A stretch of DNA of 64,000 nt from Lycorma delicatula. Its lineage: Eukaryota; Arthropoda; Insecta; Hemiptera; Fulgoridae. Where the stretch lies: positions 3,730,001 to 3,794,000 of the forward strand of contig NC_134464.1 of assembly GCF_047948215.1 (NCBI RefSeq), in the 5' to 3' direction. The notes under the pieces were generated by a model, which worked only from the letters and a program-made list of their open reading frames with translations, ran no database searches and was not told where the DNA came from. The first letter of the stretch is position 1. Each line of letters begins with the position of its first letter. The position numbers were made by a program, and so were the translations under genes. Below are positions 30,723-43,173 of this stretch, in pieces.

Positions 30723-31889
30723 ATGTCGGAGTTTCAAGTTGTAAAGAAGTCCAGGCGGAAGAGGAAACCAGCACCGGTGCAGTCGACTAGCTCCTCAGAG
30801 GACGAGGTAAGCGATGCGATGGACACAGGGGCACCCACCCAGGTGCAGTCCTCCCCTGTAGTAGAGGCTTTTTAGAATTCCAAGGGCAGACCTGGTAGTT
30901 CTGCCCTGCTGTTGAAGGTAGTCCAGGAGGACCTGGACTACGTGGTAGATTTTCTTTCTCTTCCCGGCGGAGTCAGCTTGGGTGCGAGGAAGACAATTCT
31001 CCCCCGGCTAGGTAAGCTGAGGGAAGCTTTTGTGGCGTTAAGTGAGGGTTTCAAGGCCTTGGCCTCCAAGCCCCAAGAGGTTAAGGCTCCCAAGGTGGTT
31101 ATTAAGGCCCCAACGCAGCCCAGGCGCTACGCTGAAGTCCTGAAGACCAAACGAGAGGCCAGCAAAGCGGTGAAGAAGCCGGAGGTACTTTTTGTTAACA
31201 AGGCGGAGGGCTCCAAGACCACGAGTCAGGAATTGAAGCGCGATTTCCGAGAAGCCCATCGTGGCGACCGGAATCTGTTTAGGATTCGAGATATAAGGGA
31301 GACCAGCAAGGGTTTAGTCGTCGTTGCGGATAACAAGGAGACGGTCCAAGTCATCAAGGACTCTGCAGCGGTGCAGAAGCTTGAGGTCAAGGTGGACCCC
31401 AAGCGAGGGGACATCGAGCGGAGTCTCTCTGATGAGGAAGTTCTGTCTCTCATTCGAGAGCAGAATACTGATTTGGATGCGGCCACGTTCAAAGAGCAGT
31501 GTAGGTTAGTCTTTAAGACTGGAAAGCGTGATGCCCCTCGGTATCACGGAGTTTTCGAATTAGGTGCTGGTCTCCACCAGAAGTTTTTGTCCGAGGGTAG
31601 GGTCTTCGTCGATTTTGCCTCTTGCCGCGTCAAGGAATACCTTGATGTGCAAAGGTGCTTTAAATGTTGTAGGTTCGGCCATAGGGCCAAATTCTGTAAA
31701 TATGCGTCGGTCTGCGCGCATTGTGGTGAGGAGGGCCACAAGCGTGACGATTGTCCGCAAAAGAAGGAGGCTCCGGTCTGCGTTAACTGCAAGCGGTTAC
31801 GCGGAAATCATAGGCACTCCATCAACAGTAGGGAGTGTGGTAGTTACTTAAGAGCGGTTGAGGTATACTTCAACTCGCTCGATGGTTAG
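30723..31889 (+). pseudogene. R1-clade ORF1 (Gag-like), one internal stop
   Basis: The frame runs from ATG at 30723 (MSEFQVVKKSRRKRKPAPVQ) to TAG at 31887-31889. A single in-frame TAG at 30873-30875 is the only break. Without it the protein would have about 388 residues. Order: a basic N-terminus with Ser/acidic stretch; a Lys/Ala/Pro-rich linker; a central domain; then three Cys knuckles, CFKCCRFGHRAKFC, CAHCGEEGHKRDDC and CVNCKRLRGNHRHS...C. ORF1 proteins of this clade bind the element RNA and form the RNP. The next internal ATG is at 30912. Confidence 0.85.
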
Positions 31890-34800
31890 GTTCGGTCAAC
31901 TCAATGTCCAGGGTGCCTATGCGGTCCAATTCGAGTTAGGTAACGTCGTTCAAAAACGGAGCCTCGATGTTTTACTTCTTCAACACCCGTATGTTGTCAA
32001 GGGTGACCTGCCAGGTTTTTCAGGCTGGAATAAGTTCCATGTAGGTGATAGTAAATCCCCCATTCTGTGCAGGAAGTCTATTGATAGTGTCTTTATACGG
32101 CAGGCCTCTGACACGCATCACGTCGTTGTTAAGCTTGCTGTGGATGGTTTCGACCTAGTTGTGGTTAGTTCGTACTTTCAGTACAGAGATCCCACTGAAT
32201 TACATTTGGAAAGATGGGATAGAATTATCAGGCTGGTAGCGGGTCGTCCTATTCTTATAGGAGTTGATGCGAATGCCAAATCGCTTCTTTGGCACAGTGG
32301 GATCACAGACGACGGCGGAGAATTGCTAGAAGGCTTCATCGTTTTGAAGTGTTCAATGTCGCCGGCGAGTCGGCAACCTTCGCCGGCGCGGTGGGATTGC
32401 GGAAGACCTACCTTGGTACCAACATTGATGTTACCATAGGCAAGGATATCCCAGGTAGGATTCAGAACTGGTCTGTAGTCGATGATTGCGAAAGCGACCA
32501 TCGGCTCATGGTTTTTGAGTGGTTAGCTGGGCTGCGCGATGTCTTTAGGGCGGACGCCCCTGTTCAGCAGGGGCGCTTCTTGCACAGGCGGGCGGATTGG
32601 CCCAAGTTTTCAAACATTCTTGCGGCCAGGATGCGGGTGTTCACTCGTACCCTGGACGAGGTGCCTCTAGATAACCTGGCAGAGAATTTCTCCTCTGCGG
32701 TGGTTGAAGCCGCAGAACTCTCAATCCCTCGAAGTACGGGTCGATAGAGAGTAGCTGGTTGGTGGTCTCGGAACTTGACTGCGATAAAGCAGGCCGTGGG
32801 CCGACTCAGGAGAGCCGCACAGCGTGCGCGTGATCCTGACCGGCGCGAGGCCTTGTTTGCGGAGTATCGTCAGAAAAGGAACGAGTATTTTCATAGAATT
32901 AGGACTTCTAAACGTGATTCCTGGCGCTCTTTTGTCCAAGAGTAAGGGAATAAAGACCCTTGGGTTGTTGTTTATCGTGTGCTTGGTCACAAACGTAAAA
33001 AGGACAGTCTTCTGTCGGCTCTCTCGACCCAGGACGGCGTTGTTGTTGAGAAAGATCGTGTTCTATCTCTTCTGATAGAAGAGATACCGATGATACCGAG
33101 GTTGGTGAGACCTCGTATCACCGGAGAGTTCGAGCGGCGGTTGTAAATTTCAATACGGACTCTGTGTCTTTGGAGATTACTGAGGCGGAAGTCCGTCAGG
33201 TAATCTGTAGCCTTGCTAGGAACAAAGCCCCCGGATATGATGGTATCACGGTGGAGCTCCTTGTTCGCACCCTGCCTGTAATTCTTGGCCCGTTGACTAG
33301 GGTATTCAATAGGTGTTTGTTTGCCGGGTATTTCCCGGCTTGCTGGAAGCGTGGAATCTTGAAGCTGTTGTCAACAGCTGGGTGGCGACAAGGACCCTAC
33401 CGTTAGTTCTTCTTACCGTCCTCTGACGCTCTTACCAGTTGTTGGAAAACTTTTTGATAAGGTACTTTACCTCCGTATTAATAGTAGACTTTGAATCACA
33501 TGCTGATGGACGACCAGTGTGGCTTTAGACCCGGTAAGAGTACAGAGGATGCGATTATTAGGGTCCTGGATCTGGCTTCAGGCAGTGAGTGCAAGTATGT
33601 ACTTGGTATCTTTTTGGACATATCCGGGGCATTTTATAACTTGTGGTGGCCCTCTGCCTTGTTTCAATTGCAGAAGCGTGGTTGCACGCAGGAAGAAATT
33701 AGGACTCTCTCGAGTTATTTCAGCGACAGAACTGTTGTCCTTCGTGACGGCAGTTCGCAAGTAGGAAAGACCCTGTCAAAAGGATGTCCACAGGGCAGTG
33801 TATTAGGTCCACTCGTCTGGACCATCGAATTTGACTCTCTCATGCGGCTGCGCTTGCCTGGTGGCTGTCGCGTCGTGGCTTATGCCGACGATGGGCAGCT
33901 GCTGGTTGAGGGTAGTTCGCGTGCTGAGTGCTGAGATTGAGCTCAGAGCGGCACAGGCATGTAGGGTTTTGCGGTTGTGGAGTCTTCAGCATAAGATGGT
34001 TTTCAGTGCGGAGAAAACCACTATAATGTTTTTGAAGGGCCGTTTAGCTGCAACTCGCCATCCGCGGGTTGTGATGGACGGTCGTTCAATTAGGTATGTC
34101 ACCCTTCAGAAATATCTGGGTGTTATCCTTGATGAGAGGCTTCTCTTCAAGGAGCACCTTCAGTATGTGGCGAAGAAGGCAGTTGATGCTTTCTTCGGCG
34201 TCCGTAGAGTGGTCCATACCGATTGGGGGTTGAATTTTCGTACCATGCGGATTCTTTATATTGGCGTTTGTGAGGCCATTATGTTGTACGCTGCGCCCGT
34301 CTGGGCTCATCGTTTGCGGTACCAGTGTTATAGGGACATTCTTTTACGAGCCCAGCGTCTTCTTTTGTTAGCGGTTGTCGGTGGTTACAGAACTGTCTCG
34401 CGAGAGGCAGTGACTGTGATCGCCGGCATCAAACCTGTGGATATTTCGGCTACGGAACGTAGCCAGCGATATGTTGCAAAGAAGGGAGGCCTTCTTACTG
34501 CTGGGCGTATGCGTGAGATCGAAGACCAAGGTTTCGACTCTTGGCAAGATAGGTGGAACACTTCTTTGACAGGTCGTTACACGCATGGTATATTTCCCGA
34601 TGTTAGAGAGTTGCGAGCGATTAGCTGGGTATCCCCCAATCGGCATACCACTCAGTTCCTCTCAGGACATGGTGCATTTAGGGATAAATTAGCAAAGTTT
34701 AGGTTGGTTGATTCCGGCTTCTGTCCGGACTGTAGGGTCGATGACACCGTGGACCATGTCCTTTACATATGTCCCCGGTACGAAGCTGAACGTACCAGAG

Positions 34801-34922
34801 TTGCTAGGGAACTCGAGAGAGTAAACTCTATTTTGGATCTACGAGTCAACTGGAGGACTCGTAGAGAATGGACAATAGTTGCTGGCTTCCTCGCCCTTAG
34901 CAGGGCTGCCGAAGGGATCTAG
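31882..34922 (+). pseudogene. R1-clade ORF2: endonuclease and reverse transcriptase
   Basis: The start ATG at 31882 overlaps the ORF1 stop. The APE-type endonuclease runs from FGQLNVQGAY through GVDANAKSLLWHS to GTNIDVT and SDHRLMVFEWL near 32520, crossing a frameshift near 32330. RT follows: NKAPGYDGI near 33225, SSYRPLTLLPVVGKLFDKV near 33410, QCGFRPGKSTEDAI near 33515, GIFLDISGAFYNLWW near 33610, GCPQGSVLGPLVW near 33785 and AYADDGQLLVE near 33880. After a further frameshift come the thumb (YLGVILDERLLFKEHL) and the C-terminal finger CPDCRVDDTVDHVLYIC near 34725. At least four frame changes and a stop at about 32745 disable it. Catalytic YADD is intact. Confidence 0.85.
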
Positions 34923-35745
34923 TAGGTGATAGGAACCTGGGTGGCTAGGGACCGCCTGGGCAGTTGACTGGCCGAAGGTAGGCGCTTTAGGCAGCGTGCC
35001 TCGCTTAGATGTATTGGTGGTATGTATTTAATCAGGCTGTCGGCGGGCGGGATTATTCTTGCTCGGTGGGTGCGGTCGCGCTCCGACGGGGGCACTAATG
35101 AGCTAATGACACCGTCGGCGGGGCTTCTCTGGGTACTGCTTTGGTGGTATGCAGGGGGGTCTTGGCGGCGGTCTGCGAAAGATGGTGAATGTCACGCGGG
35201 ACTCCGTGATGGCGCTGTGGTGGAGTAGGCGTTAATTCTCCTCTCCCGGGCAGACCGGAACGGAGTCAGATAGAAACTCATTTTGAGTATTAAGCGGGGT
35301 TCTTAAGGGAACTAGGTCTAAATTTCGATGTACAAAACTTTAGTGTGAAAGTTTATTGTTGAGGTTGTTAGTACGGATCTGAGACATTCAGAAAGTGGCT
35401 CTTTAATAGTTAGATCTAGGCGCGGGGTCTTCGTTCCGCGGTTAGGTTTCTAGCTCAGTTCCTGAGGGCGACGTGGTAGCTGCAGCTGTCCGATGCCTTC
35501 ATTCTGAATGCATAAACATGTAAATCTATCTCGGGGTGAATTTTTACCAATGTAGATGTCCCTCGAGGCATCTGCATCGGTGGCATCTCTGCAGGGCCTG
35601 AACTGAAAGCTGTGTGGCACAATCAGTTTGAGGGCGAGAAGATGTCCTCCGTTAAAGCCACTACTGGCTAGGAACGGAGGGGGTGGTGTAGCGACCAGAG
35701 ACACGCTACGAGGTGGGATCTTCTCCCCTCGGGGGGGAATCGAGA
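34923..35745 (+). other. R1-clade 3' UTR
   Basis: GC-rich, non-coding, ends GGGGGGGAATCGAGA next to the right target duplication, with no poly-A. The 3' UTR is normally what the RT recognises for target-primed reverse transcription. Confidence 0.55.
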
Positions 35746-35793
35746 TGGTCCTCTAGTGACCATCTCTATGGATAAGCGTAGCGCTTATCCATA
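35742..35793. repeat. two back-to-back hairpins at LINE 3' flank
   Basis: Hairpin 1: GAGATGGTC at 35742-35750, loop CTCTAGT, GACCATCTC at 35758-35766. Hairpin 2: perfect 12-bp arms 35767-35778 and 35782-35793 around TAG. The right target duplication overlaps hairpin 1. Confidence 0.9.
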
Positions 35794-35799
35794 ACTGAA

Positions 35800-38700
35800 T
35801 TAACGATCAGAAATAGTGCCAGCAATGTACATCGCGCAATGGAATATATGAGTACGTAGCAAAGATTTCAAACTAACTGCAACACATATCTACTTGCCCT
35901 CCTGCAGCCCATATTACAAAAGAAATGCTGAACACATTAATTCCAACGAACAAATTTTTTATTATAATAGGTGATTTCAATGCTATTCACATGTCCTGGA
36001 GTCATGGAAACCCCAATCAAAGAGGAATTACGGTACATGAATGGAAAATGGTTTAATCCTTCAAGTAGGGACAAAACGGCCACATACCGATCAGCTAGCT
36101 AGCACAAGCTCACTTAGTGCAATAGATCTTACACTGGTGTCAGCTGAATAAGTTCATATATAAATGACCGGCTTGTTGGGGAAGATAAGTCTAGTGACCA
36201 TTTCTCTATTGTGATAACCATCCAGTGTAAAATATCAAGTAAGGGTAATATACCACCTTCAACCAAATTACAAACATAAGATGAAATCTGCTAATTGGGA
36301 GAAGTTTAGTGCTGAAACTAAGATCCTCTCAGAGTGTAGCAAAACAATTGAGGATAAAGTAACAAGCATAAAGTAACACTCTGATTAGTGCAGCTGAGAA
36401 ACATATACCAAAAATCAAACAAGGAATTCATTGGCCTATGAATGTATGGTGGAACAAAGAAAGTGCTATGACTAGAAGAGAAAGTAGGAGGGCTAAGTGC
36501 AGATAGCAGAGACATAATACGTTAGAAAACAAAGTTGAATACAATAGAGCCAGTGCAATTCTCAGGAAAGTAAACGTACATCTAAAGAAATAGCTGGAAG
36601 GTTTCATCAGCACAATGTTAATACTCCTAGTGCAACAGTATGGAAGAATTTTAAAACGATGGAAGTTCCCGCTACAAAACTCAAATACATCAAGGATGAC
36701 AAAGGAGAAATTTGTCAAGAGGAAATAAAGATTGTTGAATCCTTTATTACATTATATAGGAAAAAATCAGGGCCTAAAACACTAAATAAAGAGGAACAAT
36801 TTCTGTCTTGCAACATCTACAATCTCTTTAGACATAGTGATGAATGTGATTCCCTATACAGATTAGAGAAGTACAGGAAGCTATCATACATAAAGAGTTC
36901 ACCCACTGGCAAGTGTTTAAACATTATATAATACTAATATATACACTATATAACACTAATATATGTTTACACATATCAGAGGAATTTTTGTTGGACATAA
37001 TTGACGGCCATTTTAATGACATCTGGTCCTCAGGAAAAAAAGACACGTGGTAAATAGGATTAATTGTTCCATTGTTGAAACCAGGTAAAGCTACTACAAA
37101 TGCTTACCGGCCGATTACCTGCCTGGGAAAGTTGATGGAAATAGTTATAAATAACAGGAATGAATTAGAGATTGGAGATATATGGACTTCTTAGCAATCA
37201 ACAATTCGATTTTCGACCACAACATGATGCCGTTAGTGCCCTTCTACTAATGACAGAAGAAATCTATGCAGGCTTTACCGAACAAAGAGTGACAATTGGT
37301 GCAATGATGCTTTAATATTACAGTGCGCAAACATTGGCAAGGCAAACTATTCAGTTCCTACACTCATTTCTGAATAACAGATCCTCTAAAGTGAAAATAA
37401 ACCAGTACACATCTGAAAGCTACATTATCAATAATGGCATACCTCAGGGTTCAGGGCTTAGTCAGACTCTTTTCAACATAATTTTGCTTCATTGGATACC
37501 AATTTGCCAGTTTATGCAAATGATATTATATTGTGGATTAAGCATAAAAATGAACAAGTAGCAGTGGAAACAATGCAGAATGCCATGGATAGGGTTTGTT
37601 CATAGGCTGGCAGGTGGTAACTCAAGATATCAATTTCAAAGTCAAGAGTATACACTGTTTACAAGAAAATATAAGCTAAATAATTTCCATCCAATTCTAA
37701 CGCTAAATGATATGAAAATGAGATATAATAGCAATCCAAGAATTTTAGGTATAACTATAGATGAAAAACTCCTATGGAAGAGACAAAGAAATTGTGCTGG
37801 AACAGATATTTGGCAAGACTTAATCTACTGAAAATGATGAGCAGGAAATTCTGGGGTTGACACACAAAAAGTAAGAGACAACTGTAAATACAGTATGTAA
37901 GACCCAAAATCACTTATGGCTACAAGGTGTGAGCAGTGCAGCAGGTATCTGCTTGAAAAACTAAGAGACTGTGCAAAATTCAACCATGAGAGCTTGCCTT
38001 CAATGTCCCAAGACTACTACGTCCATGGTCCTGGACCAGACCTAACACCAACACTGAGATCCCAGACAAACCAACAAAACGCGAGAACACTGCTGAATTA
38101 TTAAAACAAACCTGTATAGAAATGATAAAATCAAAATTTAAAATTTTCTTTAAATTTACACTGATGGCTCATTTAGGGCTGATAATTGTCTCTCAATCTG
38201 CAGGGTCTACATTCCAGACCTAAATAATCAATATCTGGTTCCTTTTTATCTTCATCTAGTCTTAAAACTGAATTAATGGCTATACTAGTAGCGCTGCAGA
38301 TATGCTGTGATCTGTTTCAGGGTGACATATGCATTTTGACAGAGTCAAAAACATCCCTATATACAATCTGTAAGCCTTCCACCTTTTTTCTGCTATATTA
38401 AGAAAATACATGACCTGTTTCACAAAACAAATAAAAACATAAGCTTACAGTGGATTTGAGGACATTGTGGTGTAGCAGATAACGAAGTGGCAGATAAATT
38501 GGCTGTGATCGCATCAAGCCTAGAACCAAAGTCAGAGAAGATGTAAATAATGACTTTGAATCAAAAACCTTTGGGTGGAAATCCTACTTTAAGGGCAGAA
38601 CGCTCATACATATAGAAAGAAAATACTCAGAACATACAGAATGGAACCAAACGATCTAATAGTTTACAAAGTAATGACAAGAAAAGTGCAGATGTTCATG

Positions 38701-39010
38701 GCCAGAATTAAAACCAGTTATATATATGCAACAATATTTATGCAGATTTCATCTGACTGAATCTCCAATATGTGGAAGATTTGTGATGCTGTGGAAACAA
38801 ACATATAATCTTCAAATGCAGTTACACCAAGGATAACAAAGGGAAGCAAGATCTGATTGAATGTCTGAAGGCATTGGATTGAACTGGAACATTGACTGAC
38901 ATTATTTTAAAGTGCAAGAAACTTATATAAATGGCTGCAAAACTGTACAAAATGCACTCTGTTATCGATGTCAGATGTTGTTGGATGCATGTAGCAAGAA
39001 GTACTTTCAT
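35800..39010 (+). pseudogene. I-like LINE relic (EN, RT, RNase H)
   Basis: Starting with IAQWNI (the usual first strand of LINE endonucleases) near 35838, the + strand gives NKFFIIIGDFNAIHMSWSHG near 35945, SAIDLTLVSA near 36118 and a long linker. RT pieces follow: FLHSFLNNRSSKVKINQY near 37345, GIPQGSGLSQTLFN near 37435, then VYANDIILWIKHKNEQ, an altered (F/Y)ADD, near 37505. A diagnostic RNase H start, KIYTDGSF, lies near 38155, and GHCGVADNEVADKLAV near 38462. Stops and frame changes are frequent and parts of EN are deleted. It is older and much more AT-rich than the adjacent R1-clade element. Clade from RNase H plus EN; exact family unknown. Confidence 0.7.
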
Positions 39011-40222
39011 TTAAAATTTTTATGTATAATAATTCATCACTTTTCCTGAAAGTATCTTAGCAGGAATCTTAAAATGTAAACTAAACTTTGAAGTACAAAG
39101 ATTGCAATAAAATGTCTGTTTTACTGGATTTTTGTTTTAAAATTTACACTTCCTCATATACAAGTTGTACAAAATACATATATTCAGATCAGGATGAAGA
39201 TATTTCCGATCAGGATTATCTGCCCTTGAATAATGGCTCTGATAAGATGGGAAAGATTTAATGTGATTAATTACATCACTATCATCTATTTTATTGGCTG
39301 TCATCTATCTTTTCGCTAAAATGCGAACCATGGACTTGATTCACTGCTGCTTTGAAGGATTTACATTTTAACATTATGAAGTAAAATTAAAAAAAAAAAA
39401 AAATTGAACTTGGTTGACTGTTGCACTGAGCCCCTCAATTGGTGTTTCATAACAAAAAAATAATAATTTTTTATGAATATGTTGGTATTATCCATAAATG
39501 TTATTTTATCATTAATCAATCCATCAGTTGATTGATGATGCATAAATATTTAAGACCCTTTAAAATTTATCACATTTTGAATGACTCCCAGACTGATCTC
39601 ACTGTATTAGCTTACTTCACAGATCACATAAGTAAAGATGGTCAGGCATTGTGCTACAGCCACATTACCCCTTTGTGTGCTATTGGTTAGAAAATAAGAT
39701 TTACCTGCTACATCAACATATTCATCAATGGGATAGAGCATTTAGTTTGAGAACAACTTACTTGTTCTACATTAACGTTATACATTAATGTTTTACAAAG
39801 ATTATCATATCAGTCTTTATTCAATCTTCATTCTTACTGTAAATCCCCCATGTTGATGTAATAAGTAGTTTACCTAATTAGTGATAGATAAAACTTAGCG
39901 TATGCCTGGGTGTATATGTAAACAAAATTCAGCACAATCCACCAAAGTATAGAATTAATACGAGCTCTTACCTTATTAATTTTCTTTTCTATATATCAAA
40001 AGTGCTTTCATGGAATATCCTCATCATCAGTGATTAAAATTAAAAATCAATTCACATCAAAACATTAATAAAACACTAAACATAATTATTACACATGACA
40101 TAATATATGTAGTCAAATAATTTTTAACTTTAACTTTAAAATAAGAAACTTTTAACTTTAAAAAACATTAAATTTTTTTTTTTAATTTAAACATGTTTGT
40201 GGCAAGCCACTAAATACAGCAC
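39011..40222. other. intergenic DNA, nothing recognised
   Basis: AT-rich; a poly-A run near 39390. No supported gene. Confidence 0.4.
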
Positions 40223-40279
40223 TGTATTTTATAAATATATATATATATATGTTAGACCCAAAATTAAATTATTGTATTT

Positions 40280-40325
<46 letters not shown>

Positions 40326-40345
40326 AGACCCAAAATTAAATTATT
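40223..40345. repeat. tandem duplication carrying expanded (TA)n
   Basis: Two adjacent copies of a unit that starts TGTATTTTATAAATATA and ends TTAGACCCAAAATTAAATTA (40223-40272 and 40273-40345). The TA run is clearly longer in the second copy. Confidence 0.9.
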
Positions 40346-40504
40346 ATATATATATTAATTTAGCAAAATAAATTCTTTTTTTGTCCATATATCACATTTT
40401 CATTTAATAAAGGAAAAGCGTATGAAATGAATAAAAATAATATTTTAAACATGACTTATGTCCTGGCAACTTTATATACCAGGCGTTATGTTGTCATAAA
40501 GCGC

Positions 40505-40560
40505 ACTTCTGGATGTATTATTATTATTATTATTACTTTATTATTATTTATTACTTAATA
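40505..40560. repeat. (TTA)n microsatellite
   Basis: Imperfect TTA/TTAT tandem repeats. Confidence 0.8.
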
Positions 40561-40689
40561 GTATTAAACCTTTGTGAAACGAAATTTAAAAAAATTAGAC
40601 ATTTTTATTACTTTTTTTCTATAAATTGAGTAGCTTTGTTATATTTAATGGCTTACCAAGCAAATAAAAATTCTAACATAATACATTGT

Positions 40690-41237
40690 TTTTTTTTTTG
40701 TCTAGTTATTTGACTGGTTTGATGCAGCTCTTCAGGATTCCCTGTCTAGTGCCAGTCGTTTCATTTTGCTATACCCCCTACATTCTACATCCCTAACAAT
40801 TTGTTTTACATATTCCAAACATTGCCTGCCTGCACAATTTTTCCCTTCTACCTGTCCCTCCTATATCAAAGCCACTATTCCAGGATGCCTTAATATGTTG
40901 CCTATAAGTCTGTCTCCTCTTTTAACTATATTTTTCCAAATGCTTCTTTCTTCATCAATTTGCCGCAACACCTCTTCATTTATCACTTTATCCACCTATC
41001 TGATTTTTAACATTCTCTTACAGCACTACATTTCAAAGGCTTCTAATCTTTTCTTTTCAGGTACTCTGATCGTCCAACTTTCACTTCCTTGTAAAGCTAC
41101 ACTCCAAACATATACTTTCAAAAATGTTTTCCTGACGTTTCAATTGATTTTTAATGTAAACAAATTATATTTCTGACTGAAGGTTCGTTTTGTGCTATTC
41201 AGCACTCGCTCCTGCTTTGTCCATCTTTAGTAATTCT
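40690..41237 (-). mobile_element. RTE-like LINE, 3' segment (left of LTR insertion)
   Basis: Starts at a T-run (its 3' poly-A) and continues with the terminal GACTGGTTTGATGCAGCTCT block and the C-terminal coding region on the - strand, up to the CCATCTTTAGTAATTCT tract. That tract continues at 46241 (CACTTCCCAAATAAC) in one uninterrupted copy at 50900 and another at 12125. The BEL/Pao element therefore sits inside this LINE. Confidence 0.85.
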
Positions 41238-41527
41238 TGTTTGGTTATTGCCGCTGTCAGTAGGCGCACTCTGGTGCGAGCAGGTGTATTGGCAACTTGT
41301 ATTTACTAGACCAGTAGTGTTAGTAATGTGGACAGAGAAAGTTGGCTTAGCGCCTTTTCCTTTACGGATCATATGAAAATTGACATAATTCATACTTATA
41401 ATTAAACTAGTTTTCTGTTTTTCATTAGTATGTTTTCTGTTTAATAGCATATTGTTTTAAATTAAATAACTGCAATTCATTCATCCAGTGATTCTTTACC
41501 ACTACCTATACAGTCCACTTAGACCTT
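41238..41527 (+). repeat. 5' LTR, main part
   Basis: Direct repeat of 45934-46227, sharing for example GTTTTCTGTTTAATAG and CACTACCTATACAGTCCACT. Ends where the I-type LINE begins. Confidence 0.9.
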
Positions 41528-43173
41528 TATTTTTTTGGTTGTTTGTGGGCGAAAAACACTAGTTACTATTAAAAGGGTAATATAACTCCAAAATAATAAG
41601 CTATACTAGGTGTAAACATAACATTAATCATATAATAAAAATTTACTAAAACAAGCAAAGAAGGCAAAATAAAACCCACAACTAATATCACAGACAAAGT
41701 TGATAAAATATTAAAGATAAAATAATAGAATAAAGAAAGTATAAAAATTTAACTAACTCAGATGGGTTGTGCAAAAATCCTCTCCCCGGATAGTAAAATT
41801 AAACACATAGAACCAAAAAATCAAATCGAAAATAAAGGTTAAAATTATTAAAAAACTCTCCTTACAGAAAAACATATATGAGTATATTAAATCCTTTGCA
41901 GTAACCCAGTACTATGCAAAAAGAGAAACATCCGTTCCAAAATCATCATTCTGTCCCACCATCATTGCACAATATATCACGAATGCTGCTGGGTATATTA
42001 AACTGACGACGCAATGCTGCATAACATACGCAGTCCACGGAATGTGGTGCACAGTCATGCCGCAGTTGCATCGTGTGCACAGGGGTGGGTTTCCTCCTGA
42101 CATTAGATATTCGTGTGTGATCCTCGTATGCCCCAACCGTAAATGGCAGAGGACCACTTCCTCACGACGAGAGTTCCTGGAAGAGGAGCCCCACAGCAAC
42201 ACTGAGTCTTTAATCCGTCGAAGTTTACTATCGACGGGGCAGCCGTCCAGCCACTTTGCCACCTTGCTCGCAGTGATTGTTTTATATGATTAATAAAATC
42301 AAAGGTAGTAACTCGGGTGGTGAAAGGAGGCTGAATGCACGCATCTTTCGCAGCAGAATCTGCTCTCTCATTACCAAGAATCCCAACGTGGCTAGGGATC
42401 CAGCAAAAACCTACCCCCTTGTTTCGTTTTTTTAACTCAGCGATTTTATCATAAATGCCAACGACGACAGGATGTCTGGAATAAAGGTTTTCCAACGCCT
42501 GGAGAGCACTGTACAAGTCACTGCAAATAAGAATGTTTCTAAATTTAGGGCCAACGATACTTAGATCCCTATCCACAGCGAGTAGTTCCGCGGTGGACAC
42601 ACTTGTAACACCGGGTAGGCCAAACATATAAGTCTGTTCATTGAAAACAAAAGCACAACCAACGTTACCGTCATGCTTCGACCCATCAGTGTATACCACC
42701 ACGTCTGGGTTAGACTTGGTGAAGAGAAACTGGAACACCTGCTGGTAAACAATAGGTGGCATTGATTGTTTATCATATGTTGTAAGATCAAACGTAAAAT
42801 TTAGATGGTTTATTCTCCACGGGGGATTCGAGCACGGACATGATGGAAAGAACGAGGGAGTGCCAACATTCATACGCTGCAGCAGCAGACATCGTGTACG
42901 GACACCCATAGGCACAGTACAACATGGACAATCCTCATACTTCCTCAAATTAGGATTCTTAAGAACTGGGTCAAAAGCTGGGTGATTCGGCTGTCCGCTG
43001 AGACGGGCAAAATAAGTTAACAAAAGCTGGTCTCATCTATCCCAAATTGATGGCTCGCCACTGTCTACACATAAGCTTGTGATAGGGCTTGATCTAAACG
43101 CACCCGTGCCAAGCCAAAGAAAAGAATGATACACATCGTCCAGCATCTTATGTACGGTTTGACCGTTATTGAC
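41528..43173 (-). pseudogene. I-type LINE (RNase H) inserted in 5' LTR
   Basis: The - strand encodes the C-terminal third of an RNase H-bearing LINE polyprotein. MLDDVYHSF and GTGAFRSSPITSL begin the connector near 43155. PNHPAFDPV follows, then RNase H with all landmarks: VVVYTDGSKHDGNVGCAFVF near 42710, STAELLAVDRDL near 42590, ICSDLYSALQAL near 42530 and CWIPSHVGILGNERADSAAK near 42400. Then come RARWQSGW and, after a frameshift, LCHLRLGHTRITHEYL and a CTRCNCGMTVHHIPW finger near 42060. The 5' truncation removes EN and RT. Catalytic Asp/Glu/Asp residues are visible, but the protein is a fragment. Same family as 3745-4535. Confidence 0.85.

Larger units (their letters stand above)
30186..35745 (+). 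mobile_element. R1-clade non-LTR retrotransposon, near full length
   Basis: An element of about 5.6 kb, visibly more GC-rich than its surroundings. It has a roughly 540-bp 5' UTR, ORF1 with three zinc knuckles (30723-31889), ORF2 overlapping ORF1 by 8 nt at an ATGGTTAG junction, and a roughly 820-bp 3' UTR without a poly-A tail. Knuckle arrangement, short ORF overlap, EN-RT order, absence of RNase H, a C-terminal CPDC..H..C finger and a non-poly-A end fit the R1 clade (R1/TRAS/SART/Waldo). One internal stop in ORF1 and several frameshifts in ORF2 make this copy inactive, but damage is light, so the insertion is fairly young. Hairpins flank both ends. Confidence 0.85.

Noticed and set aside
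31324..31509. Alternative + strand frame inside ORF1
   Set aside because: Out of frame with the zinc-knuckle ORF1; a shadow of it.
34368..34646. 92-codon - strand frame
   Set aside because: Antisense to R1-clade ORF2, which has clear RT motifs on the + strand.
36318..36718. - strand frames of 65 and 96 codons
   Set aside because: Antisense to the I-like LINE relic on the + strand.
40766..41176. 136-codon + strand frame
   Set aside because: Antisense of the RTE-like LINE C-terminal region on the - strand.
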